A DNA stretch of 64,000 nucleotides from Amoebophrya sp. A120 (taxonomy: Eukaryota > Sar > Dinophyceae > Syndiniales > Amoebophryaceae): positions 1,170,722-1,234,721 of the forward strand of contig CAJINV010000017.1 in assembly GCA_905178155.1 (NCBI GenBank), in the 5' to 3' direction. The notes below the pieces were generated by a model, which was not told the DNA's origin, made no database searches, and worked only from the letters and a program-made list of their open reading frames with translations. This document shows, in pieces, positions 50,401 to 58,707 of the stretch; within the stretch, counting starts at the first letter, position 1; every line of letters begins with the position of its first letter. The translations under genes were made by a program, and so were the position numbers.

Positions 50401-50602
50401 AGGTGGACAAGTGACGAAAATAAATAAACTGACTTCATCCATCACGACAGAGGAAGTGGAGATCGAGGGTCGGAACAGCACCGGCAGCAAAGCGAGCAAG
50501 AAAAGCCGCTCCTCCCGAGGCTGGCGAGATGAAGATCAAACTTACAGCGCACCGGCTTCGACAGTGCAGCCAAAACCCAGGAAGAAGAGGAGCGACTTCT
50601 GA
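44449..50602 (+). CDS. Membrane-anchored GH81 endo-beta-1,3-glucanase with an in-frame TAG
   Basis: Predicted to hydrolyse internal beta-1,3-glucan linkages at the cell surface. Exons are 44449-44577, 44872-48435, 48758-48846, 49145-49185 and 49605-50602; all four introns are introners (E11-E14). About 1,606 codons. A signal-peptide-like leader (PLFLRQLLFGGAAAANA) precedes a Ser/Thr-rich linker, then the GH81 N-terminal beta-sandwich (YQTNRFWANWAFSG). The catalytic domain shows FNDQHYHYGYLVYSAAVL near residue 768, carrying the conserved Asp, and QESTSEEINFYHGAQLWG near 864, carrying the paired Glu residues four apart. Three short exons lead to a single membrane helix near residue 1365 (LVALLIVVVVAIAVWYF) and a basic then acidic cytosolic tail of about 220 residues. 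The oddity is TAG at 46705-46707 (codon 655): the frame continues without shift through conserved GH81 sequence (NAGKKYQKFATYCLLAEKV). A recent null allele, sequence error, or readthrough would each explain it. Confidence 0.88.
44578..44866 (+). mobile_element. Introner E11
   Basis: A 289-bp insertion between the leader and the linker of the glucanase. The left end is TATCCTACAGAAAAGCAAAA and the inverse of the right end is TATCCAACAGAAAAACGGCA. The flanks (GCTCT and CCCGC) no longer match. Removal with 5 bp gives NASSINSIPVAMQ in frame. Confidence 0.8.
46705..46707 (+). other. In-frame TAG inside the GH81 coding sequence
   Basis: The codons around it read GCG GTG TAG AAT GCC GGA. Both sides are in the same frame and both encode GH81 sequence: the beta-sandwich ends before it and the catalytic helical domain begins after it. 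No TIR, TSD or GT-AG pair surrounds it, so it is not explained by an introner. All other long genes here end at ordinary TAA, TAG or TGA, which argues against wholesale reassignment of TAG. Confidence 0.9.
48436..48752 (+). mobile_element. Introner E12
   Basis: A 317-bp insertion flanked by perfect CTCCC (48431-48435 and 48753-48757). The left end is TATCCGCAAAAAAAGACCCA and the inverse of the right end is TATCCACAGAAAAAGACCCA. Collapse gives SSTSPRQLSTALEVV in frame. It contains the shared motif TTGTCATGCA. Confidence 0.92.
48847..49139 (+). mobile_element. Introner E13 (TIR family C)
   Basis: A 293-bp insertion flanked by perfect GATGA (48842-48846 and 49140-49144). The left end is TATCCAGTGCAAATATGTCT and the inverse of the right end is TATGAATTGCTAATGTGTCT. 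Both then read GGGTC and CTGGAAA. Collapse gives RLSEDESDKHKFTQEEL in frame. Confidence 0.92.
49186..49599 (+). mobile_element. Introner E14
   Basis: A 414-bp insertion with flanks CGCTG and CGCCG (four of five match). The left end is TATGAGGGTGCACATC and the inverse of the right end is TATGAGAGTGCGCGAC. Removal gives ELDAAARMLYQVKADL in frame. The interior has several copies of TGTCATGC. The exon between E13 and E14 is only 41 bp. Confidence 0.86.
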
Positions 50603-51585
50603 AGGAGTGCTAGTACAACTCCACGGACCTAGTACTTTTGTTCTGCTGGGATCATTCGGATTCGCAAACAAGAGCTTCAAGAAATCTAAATCTATTGACT
50701 CTACGCAAACATAATTTTTAACATTCAACACACTCACAACATTCATATTCTAAGTTCTCAACATAGTACTCAGCAACGTATCAAGAGGCCCTGCATTAAA
50801 GTTTCGAATTGAATAAAGATTTTCAAATACCTTATCCCATGAGAGGCCACTAATCGATCGGCATCCATTCGAGTGACGCAGCCACGCATGCGCAACGTAT
50901 ACGACACATACACGATGTTTCGCACAAAATGAGGCCGCAACGAGCCTCGTCTGCGGATTTCGGGGTTGTGGACCTCCTTGCCGTTCCCATCCGTTCTGGA
51001 AAGAACAATAGTATAAGTCAGTTCATCGGTCTTTACTTTTGTAATGCAAGCACAAGGAAGAAGGCTTTCGGTTCGCAGCTTTCCACGAAAAATAAATCGG
51101 CGTTTCTACTGAAGACGAATACAGCAGGACCTGTTGAAGAAGTAGTGTCAGTCGGTGTCGTTGATGATATGTTCAGCTTTAAGTACCTTGTCGGTCTCGT
51201 CTCCGTCTAACTATCGCAGTCAATATTTTTGATAAAACTGCGCTAAAAAGCGCGTGAATTTTCTGGTCGGTTAGTTTAACGTCTACCTCTACACCAGACA
51301 AGCGTCATTTGGTGTTTACTAGCCGCTGAACAAGTATTATCACTACTTCCCCTTATCCAGAGATTTAAGTTTGGACCACGTAAGCCCCGACATCCTGATG
51401 TGTTAAAAATCGTAGCTTCAAACTCATTTGATTGGCATCCTGTAAGACCCCGGAATTGCAACGCCCCCCTCTCCCTCGCAGTCACTTCATTGCTTCCACT
51501 ATAATTCTGTTGTAAAGCATATCCTTTAACTTACACTTTTACCAATCGATTTTCTACTCGATCGTTTACTGCTTACTGCAGAACA
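50603..51585. other. Intergenic region
   Basis: About 1 kb, AT-rich, no supportable gene. The open frame at 50929-51210 has no protein character and no introner-type continuation. Confidence 0.5.
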
Positions 51586-54349
51586 ATGGCGGCGGGACGA
51601 AGGCAATTGTCTTCACATCTGTGTCCCCTTGAGGTCCTTTTTGGCAGCGTGGGGCCCCAGCTGCTGTATTCCGCTGGGGCGATTTTTGTGCTGTTTCTTG
51701 CGGACGTGTATGCATTGCAAATCTGTAGTCGAAGATCTAGGTCTTGATGTTGAAGAAGAACAAGAAGTGGACGACGCCGACGAGAAAAGAACTAATTACC
51801 ATTCTCGAGGCTGCTTGTCCTTGGTTTGTTGATATGTTCTTCGACGATTCAGTATGCCACAGCGTCGTAGTACCACGCTACCACCCCTACGGTGCGACAA
51901 GAAGAACGAATTAAAATCGTTGACACATAATTCCAGTTTCTTAAGACCGCGACCTACTTCCGATTTGCCCATTTTATAAGCGAGCGACGGGATCGAGTCA
52001 CGGCTGCAATTGCCCTTCTACCTTCGCCCCAGTGTGTGGGACGGATGGGAAAACCTACTCCCACGCGGATTGTTTGCAGTGCAACTCTATCCACTGCGAA
52101 AGTATCCTCGTAGTCGTACTTTTAATTGCGATATTTTCTTCCCTTGGCAAGTCTCATTTTCATTCTGCCTGTTCTAGCATGACAAATTCTATGTAGTTTC
52201 AACCAGAGAAAATAAATTTGTAATGCGGTCGTAATTTCTACGAGGACGATACTTTTGCAATGCATAAACACCAGTCACGGCGTGAAGCAGGCCTATGTCG
52301 GAATGTGCCTTTCCACTTCGACGCCGAGTGCCTCGTGTGGCTGTCCGACGAAGCACGAGCCCGTTTGTGGCAGCGACGGTAATACTATTCCCTGAAAATT
52401 AACCATCCCCTTCCCCATCTACTTTTTGCGTGAAGACAGAGGACACAGAACTCCCGTACATGTTTTGCATGGCAAATTGGATGGCGATTGTTAATTTTCA
52501 GGGAATAAACACGTATGCCAACGCCGGGTGCATGGCCTGCGCGAAAGCCAGCGATGGAACAAGCAATGTGATGAAAGCCAGTGATGGCCAGTGTCTTTCC
52601 ACTACGGTCTATCCAAAGAAAAAAGTGTTACAGTTACACATTTGTTGGAATTTCAGCATCACAAATTTGCTCTGCATGGCGAAGAAAACTTGTGATGCGC
52701 AGACTATAAGGGAAAACACGAATGGAATGAGGCTGGCACGCGTTTCCTGCATGACAGAGGTTGCCTGTCTTGCTTGCCTTGCATGAGAATGTGTAACTGT
52801 AACACTTTTTTCTCACGATACGGTTACGATCAATGGCGTTGCGTCGGTGAGTTCGTCGTGCAGGTGCAGCTCGGTGTTCGCCCCGATCTGTGGCAGCGAC
52901 GGCACGACGTATGCAAACGAGGGCTGTATTGCCTGCAAGGCGGGATTGTCGAAGGCGCACGATGGAGCATGTGGCGCGTATCGCACCAAAAAGTGTTATA
53001 CGTTTAACGGAAATTATTCGCATGCAGTAAGAAACGCATCAGAAATTAATTGCAGATGCTCCTCGATTTGAATTTGGTTGTATTGGAAAGCATGCATGCG
53101 AGGAAAACAAGAGCTGTCCTGCGTGACAACTGCAATCTTTGAAAATGACCGTTACCTATGAGCACTTTTTTGCTTGATAGCGCGATGGTGATTGGTACCG
53201 CGGCGATCGGGGGAACCGCGTACGGCTGTACGTGCGCCACGGCTTGGAACCCCGTGTGCGGCAGCGACGGCGAGACCTACTCCAACGAAAGTTGCATGGG
53301 CTGCGTGACCGGCGTGAAGAAGGCCTACGCGGGCGAATGCCAGGTCGCCACGACGCCGCCCAGCCAATGCGTTTGCCCGACCGTGGTCGCGCCGGTATGC
53401 GGCAGTGACGGCAAGACGTACTCCAACGAGGCGTGTTGTGGGAGTGTCAGGATTGAAATTGTCAAAGTTGAAATGATTTGTCATGCATAAAATGCGACGC
53501 AGAAATTGGCTCTATTGCAGAGGACGCACGGGAGGCAGATTATAGTCCTGGCATGGGGCAAAAGTTGGACTGCTGACAAGCATGACAGAAGGCAGCTCTT
53601 TTGCCCTAAAGCGCATGACAGACTCGCTTCCAGGACCGGGAAAATTTGTCATGCACCGACTACAAACTGTAGGTCTAACTGGTATCCGTTTTATGCATCG
53701 CAAATCATTTCAACTTTGACGATTTCAATCCTGACAGTTCCATACGTGTATGAGCTGCCGGGCGGGCGCGGGCGTCACCAAGGCCGCGGATGGCGCTTGT
53801 GGCAGTGGCGGTGTTACTCCACCCATGTGCATGTGCAGCTCCCTCCATGCCCCCGTCTGCGGCAGCGACGGCACTACTTACGCGAACGAGGGCTGCATGG
53901 TCTGCTCCTCTGGCTATCAAATGTAAAAATGTCTTGTGCTGGAAGAGTGCGAGGTTTGTCATGCTTGTCTGGCATGACTCTTAAATCTGTCATGCACGTT
54001 ACCCAAGAGTTCCGCTTTTCTGTGATGCAGAGGCGCAGTTTGTCATGCAGAATAGGCAACACCTAGGAGCTCAGAAACTTGTCATGCTGAGCCAGCATCT
54101 GTAGCCTCATCATGAGATGCCACCCAGCATCACAAGTTTCCAGACCCAGACATTTTTACTTTTGATACTGGCGTCACGAAGACGAAAGACGGGCCCTGTG
54201 ATCCACCGACCACGACGCCCGCGCCGGCAACTCCGGGGCCGACGATTCAGGCACAAAAAGAGTATCCGACTGATGCTCCTGCACAAGTAGAGCTATGTCG
54301 TCCCAGTGTATGTGTAGTGCGCGTGGTCGCCCCGGCGTACCACGTGTAA
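51586..54349 (+). CDS. Secreted six-domain Kazal-type protease inhibitor
   Basis: Kazal domains bind and block serine proteases such as subtilisins and trypsins. Exons are 51586-51708, 51984-52087, 52272-52385, 52513-52609, 52826-52978, 53185-53436, 53750-53914 and 54173-54349, giving 394 residues. All seven introns are introners (E15-E21). A hydrophobic N-terminal segment (AGAIFVLFLADV) suggests secretion, though the signal is atypically long. Six repeats follow, each with C-x-C, then PVCGSDG-x-TY-x-N and a CxxC, for example CNCPSTFAPVCGTDGKTY and CVCPTVVAPVCGSDGKTY. The six domains are complete only after the introners are collapsed; four of the insertions fall inside a domain. The C-terminal 50 residues are Pro/Thr-rich. 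Just before the stop a Cys-x-Cys-Ser scrap resembling the start of a further Kazal domain lies in another frame (TGTATGTGTAGT near 54308). Confidence 0.92.
51709..51978 (+). mobile_element. Introner E15
   Basis: A 270-bp insertion. The left end is TATGCATTGCAAATCTGTAG and the inverse of the right end is TATAAAATGGGCAAATCGGA. The flanks ACGTG and AGCGA are poorly matched. Removal with 5 bp joins the leader to the first Kazal domain in frame (FLADVATGSSHGCNCP). Confidence 0.75.
52088..52266 (+). mobile_element. Introner E16 (TIR family B)
   Basis: A 179-bp insertion with flanks AACTC and AACAC (four of five match). The left end is TATCCACTGCGAAAGTATCC and the inverse of the right end is TATGCATTGCAAAAGTATCG. 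Collapse completes Kazal domain 1 (CLQCNSSHGVKQAYVGMC). Confidence 0.9.
52386..52507 (+). mobile_element. Introner E17, the shortest
   Basis: Only 122 bp, flanked by AATAC and AACAC (four of five match). The TIRs are TATTCCCTGAAAATTAAC and its perfect inverse. Collapse completes Kazal domain 2 (CGSDGNTYANAGCMAC). Confidence 0.9.
52610..52820 (+). mobile_element. Introner E18 (TIR family D)
   Basis: A 211-bp insertion with flanks CGGTC and CGGTT (four of five match). The left end starts TATCCAAAGAAAAAAGTGTT and the inverse of the right end starts TATCGTGAGAAAAAAGTGTT. Both continue ACAGTTACACATT. Collapse joins domains 2 and 3 in frame (STTVTINGVASVSSSC). Confidence 0.91.
52979..53179 (+). 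mobile_element. Introner E19 (TIR family D, diverged)
   Basis: A 201-bp insertion flanked by perfect GCGCG (52974-52978 and 53180-53184). The left end is TATCGCACCAAAAAGTGTTA and the inverse of the right end is TATCAAGCAAAAAAGTGCTC. Collapse gives DGACGAMVIGTAAIGG in frame between domains 3 and 4. Confidence 0.9.
53437..53744 (+). mobile_element. Introner E20 (TIR family A)
   Basis: A 308-bp insertion flanked by perfect CGTGT (53432-53436 and 53745-53749). The left end is TGTGGGAGTGTCAGGATTGA and the inverse of the right end is TATGGAACTGTCAGGATTGA. The TIRs extend about 56 bp with few mismatches. Collapse completes Kazal domain 5 (YSNEACMSCRAG). Length and TIR match E4 in the ATPase gene 40 kb away. 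Confidence 0.94.
53915..54167 (+). mobile_element. Introner E21 (TIR family C)
   Basis: A 253-bp insertion flanked by perfect CTGGC (53910-53914 and 54168-54172). The left end is TATCAAATGTAAAAATGTCT and the inverse of the right end is TATCAAAAGTAAAAATGTCT. Collapse completes domain 6 (CMVCSSGVTKTKDGPC). The interior has several copies of TTGTCATGC. Confidence 0.93.
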
Positions 54350-56019
54350 GAAAGATGCCAAAGTTGGCCAGTGGCAGTGCCCGGATGACGAGATAAAACA
54401 ACTACAATAAACAGTAGATGAAAATAAAGAAGTTCTGATGTAGTACAAGTATTTGGGGCTCGCGCCGCAGTGCAGACACAGCGGCGCGGGGATCTGCACA
54501 TAACAATAGAACAATAGCACTGGAAGCAGCAACTAGATCTCCTGGAAGCAGCTAAATAAAGAAGCTTGGCCGAAGGGGAGGCGCCTTTTATTTGGCGAGG
54601 GGCTTTGGCGGGAAGGGCAGCCGACGCACGAAAAAAACTGCAGTTTCCCTGCCAAGCAGCAAAAGGCAAAGCAGCAAAGTGTGTAAGTACTTCAGCTATC
54701 CGATGCTCGCAAAAGCACGAACAAAAGACAAAGAGAAGAAAAAACCAAAAGAAAACTGGCAGGCGCAAACCGCCAGCAGCAGCCCAAAACTTAGAACGCT
54801 TGGCCCGGCCGGCGCCTGTAGTGCCAGAACGAGAAGCAGGGCCCAGCAATCGAGGCAGAAAATAAGCGCGCGCCCTCCAGGTTGTTCCCGTTGCATTCGG
54901 TGACAGGCGCGCCCCCTATCGGCTGGCGACTAGAAATCCGCCGCAGGTGCGGCCGCCCTCTCTGTTTTCACATCACTGCAGCCACCCCCGCGCTGCTAGG
55001 GCCAGGGTGCTGCTCTTCGGGGTACATGCGTTTCGGCTACCTTTAGCTGCGATTTGTGGAGGTAGGGGTCGCCGGTGGTCGCTTGGTACATACAAACACA
55101 GCTGCAACCCTGTGAACCGCTGCGCACCTGCTGGCGCTAATTGTAAATCGCGCGCGCCGCTGTAGTAGCAGGGCTTCGCCACGCCTGTTGCTTCCCAGTA
55201 GCAGGCACCCCTGCAGCAGCGCGCCTATTTGGTCCAGATCCTTTACCTTTTTTTTACTACTTTCTTTATATGCGAAGCTGATGAATATGAAAGTAGGCAA
55301 CCGCCCCACCTGCCCTCACCGCCTGAACGCGACAGGCATTCCGGTGGTTGTTTCTATGCCTCTCCCAACTCGCGCGAGATTGGTCGCTTTTTTGCTTCCG
55401 TTTTCGAGAGGGTAGACCGGTCACGCGTGCAAGAACAACTACAAAGGCCTGCTTGCAAAGCAGACAAACCACGTAGTGTTCTTGTATGAGTAGAAAGAAA
55501 TGACTTTTGGGTCCCAATTATCTGTAGCCGGTTTTGGGACAAGACCTGTAGAGGTCGACCTCTAGAGGTGGACCTCTAGAGCTCACCCCTACAGGTTTTG
55601 CACCTCTAGAGGTCGCGGCCCTCCTTGGGCTCCAGGTTTTCCCACAGTAGTGTGGGGATTCGAAATAGAAAGGTGAGCGAAAAAAAGGCTACCTCTAGAG
55701 CTTGGGCCCTCCTTTGGCCCAGGTTTGAGCCAGGTCCGCGTCACAGTAGCATTGTGATTCGAAAAAAAACGTCAATGGCCGTCCTTTGAGCCTTCTTGGT
55801 CCCAGGTTTTAGACTATTTGCTGCGAGTACTATAGTTCTTTTGGCTACTAGTAGAACTAGTAGCTGCCACTGCAGCTGCACCACCGCATGTCGAATTCAG
55901 ATGGAGCAACCATGTTCTGCTCCTGCGGTGCAACTGCAATCTGGGATCCATATCTTGCTGTAACCTCAAACTGTCACGCGTGTTAACTAGCTGCGTTTTT
56001 ACATCCAAAAGCAAAATGA
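54350..56019. other. Long intergenic region with palindromic repeats
   Basis: About 1.7 kb without a supportable gene. The first part (54590-55200) is GC-rich with open frames on both strands that look compositional. A cluster of CTCTAGAG palindromes at 55544-55810 is listed separately. The end must contain the unresolved first exon of the next gene. Confidence 0.5.
55544..55810. repeat. CCTCTAGAGG palindrome cluster and degenerate ~100-bp modules
   Basis: The palindrome CTCTAGAG occurs about four times between 55558 and 55700. The stretch also contains a repeated module: CCCTCCTTGGGCTCCAGGTTT, then CACAGTAG, then GATTCGAAA, seen near 55620-55665 and again more loosely near 55707-55765, with a third partial copy ending at 55810. 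Confidence 0.65.
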
Positions 56020-57617
56020 AGACCGGAGGAGCTCGCTCTTGTGCACTTTCATAAAAAAGAAACGGATGATAACAAAAATCTCATTATCGGTCTCGCGGTG
56101 ATCGGGGGAACTTTCGGGATGTTGCTGCTGGGAGGCACCTATGATTTGCAAATGTAACGTACTAGTTATAAATTGCAATACGAATACAAATTGGCTCAGC
56201 ATTACTACAAATGGAATTTGTTATGCAAATTTGCCTTATGAACCAGATTTGTAATGCATTAATGCGATTAGTCAGACTAGTACGATACTTTTGCACAGGA
56301 TAGAGCCCTCATCTTCGTCTTGATTAAGTGCAACCAAAAAGAGGCCCCACCACCGCGCTTTTCTCGCGGGTCCGTGCCGGGTGGGCAGGTAAGTAAGCCT
56401 ATACAAGCGTCGCATAAAAACGTCGCACTCATTTCTTCGATCTCGAGCCTGCGATGTCTCGGTTGGATTACCAAAACTTGCTCCTCTATCTCACAATATA
56501 TAAGACTACGCTGCGGCTGCCAGCAGAGCTCTTTCATCATGCAGCACCGCAGGTGACCTACTAGACGCGCGCCTGAGCTGCACCATGGTCGACGCTGTTG
56601 AGGAAGTAAATGCAAATAGTTCTTCTAAAGGAGTGCTCATCGATGCTTTTGTCACATATGTGAAAGACCTTCATCTCCACACCAGTCGCTGCCGATTATA
56701 TCATCATCCCCATATTTACCCATAGGTTTTCATTGAGACCGAGCCGGCCGTCGTCCTTGTGGAGCAACCAGGTCGTCGCTCTGGTTCCCGGATGAATAAA
56801 TCCCGCTCATCGAAAACAAGACGGAGCGGTCGCACCCCTCGACGCAGTCAGGAGGGCTCGGCGGCACACATGGTTCGTGATGGCGCGGAGCAGGATGATT
56901 TTGCAGCACAAGTGGAAAACGACGCGGCTGGTGGTGAAGATGTTCCCCCGAACAAGGCCATTGCAGAGGCCATGGAAGCTGCAGATGCGGCCGAGGAGGC
57001 TGAGGATGTTGACGAAAACCAAAACGCGGCTGCTACTGCTCCGAAGGCCATTGTCGCGGCGGCGGAGGGAGAAGGCGCGGACTACGAAGGAGAGGAACCT
57101 GGAGTCGAGTACGGGGGCCGCGAGGGTGCTGGTTACTACGAAGATGCGGCTTGGTACGGCGAGGACTACGACTACTCCCAAGATTATGACTATCGACCCT
57201 CGTCCGCGCGGAAGGAGAAAAAGAAGAAGAAATCTTCGTCTTATGCAGTTGCAAACGTACTATTGGGAGCCTTTTCGTAGTATGGACACATAGAGGACGC
57301 TGAAGACCTGCTAGCTACACGAACTGTGCTTGGATCATTCTGGTCGTGATACTAAAGTGGCAGAACATCAACATACCTCCGCCGCTACTTCAACTGGCAT
57401 TCCAAAGTAGCAGGCAAAGTGACAGACTTTTCGTGATGATCTTGTGTTGGTTAGGTTCTCTCGCGGAACGGTAGCCGTAAACGAACAATAACTAAACGCA
57501 TACTGACATAACGTTTGCAACTTCCATGATGCGAAGAAGTACTACGGCGAAGGAGAGACGGGCTACTACGCCGAGGACTACGATTACGACTACGGTTACG
57601 ACGAACAAAACTACTGA
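56020..57617 (+). CDS. Small single-pass membrane protein with acidic Tyr/Asp-rich tail (start unresolved)
   Basis: Function unknown. Exon pieces are 56020-56139, 56308-56388, 56726-57241 and 57534-57617, about 266 residues as seen. The second gap is a GT-AG intron (56389-56725); the first is introner E22 and the last is probably E23. The frame is open only from 56020, after a TGA, and contains no suitable ATG, so a first exon upstream is missing. One membrane helix is completed by removing E22 (LIIGLAVIGGTFGMLLLGG followed by TLIFVLIKC). After it come an Arg/Ser-rich basic stretch, an Ala/Glu-rich acidic stretch, and Tyr/Asp/Gly repeats (YYEDAAWYGEDYDYSQDYDY). The final exon repeats that character (YYAEDYDYDYGYDEQNY), which supports joining it. 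If E23 is not spliced, the protein ends at 57280 (VLLGAFS). Confidence 0.6.
56140..56302 (+). mobile_element. Introner E22 (TIR family B)
   Basis: A 163-bp insertion with flanks GCACC and GAGCC (three of five match). The left end is TATGATTTGCAAATGTAACG and the inverse of the right end is TATCCTGTGCAAAAGTATCG, the latter identical to the first 20 bases of E1. Removal restores the membrane helix in frame. Confidence 0.86.
57242..57528 (+). mobile_element. Probable introner E23
   Basis: The left end TATGCAGTTGCAAACGTACT and the inverse of the right end (TCATGGAAGTTGCAAACG) share a TIR core. The exact right boundary is unclear and the flanks CGTCT and ATGCG do not match as a TSD. Removal through 57533 keeps the frame and joins two Tyr/Asp-rich tails. 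Confidence 0.6.
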
Positions 57618-58707
57618 AATGCTGTGGTCGGTCGTCGATCAGGTGGTGGTCGGAACGAATTGCAGCCCAAGTGGTCCACGTCGGCGCCGGGCCTCTTGCA
57701 TTGATTATTGTACTTACAACCAAAATGCGCCATCTACCTTGCACCTCATCTAGTACAGTGTGCATTGTTTCTAAAATGAAAGATTAGCGAAAAACGCGAC
57801 ACCATGTCTTTCTGGTTTCACGAATAATTATCACGTGTGTAGCTTCGTCCATGTGAAGTTGAGAAGTCGTGCAGAAAAAACTGTGGCCACGGGTATACCA
57901 GGCGGTACCGAAAAATGACTCGGTAGTCCTCGCACAAAAACGATGCCACATCTGGTGTTCTAGGAGAAGTCAGGACACTTGCTGACTGAGTGCGATTTAC
58001 TACTGAAAAGAAGAGCTCGCAATGGATGTGGAGGTCGGTAATAGTAAAAAGTCACATTGATGAGCCTTTTTCATCACTAGGTGGAAAAGTGAGTGATAAA
58101 AAACAGTGCACCAAATTATTAGTGCTTGCCGCGAGTGAAAAACGTACTAGCTCGAGGACTTCCTGGGGGAATTACAGAGAAAGTTGTTTCAGTATCGAGC
58201 AGTTTTCTCCGAGAGAAGAATTCGACTGAGTGTTACGGTCTGTCCGCTGCGGAGAGGAATGCAATGATACAACGGACTGGTGTCTTGTCCCTCAGCTACT
58301 CACACTTGACGCCCTATGCGAACTATTACTACCCGTACCCGACTAAACAATTGGAAAATTGTTTCCATCTAATCATTCATATTCTTCCTTCCTTATTATA
58401 CTTACTTGCTAGCTTCTGATCCTTCTGCTAGTAGATCTACGTGGTAGTCCTGCTACGCGACGACCCACATTTCTTCTATAAACAGGCGAGCTTTTATTTG
58501 TTGCAAAAGCAAAAAGCTTGTTTGCATCAGTATCAGATTTACCTTTTTTTTATCTAGAAGCCAGCAATTCCAATTCTGCACCCTTTGAAATAATTCTGAC
58601 ATCGTTTGTGCGTACTGTCAACGGTGATGTGAAGCACCGTTGTAATTGCATTTTTGAACAAATATCCAACTACCTTTTGAGACGCCTCAACGCGATAGCA
58701 CGACACC
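57618..58707. other. Intergenic region
   Basis: About 1.1 kb with no supportable gene. Open frames at 57990-58229 and 58126-58419 overlap in different frames and show no domain. Confidence 0.5.

Noticed and set aside
801-50602. Genome-wide stop-codon reassignment
   Set aside because: Stops of all three kinds end the long genes at sensible positions (TAG 9042, TAA 16621, TGA 35671, TAA 33530). Only two in-frame stops look anomalous.
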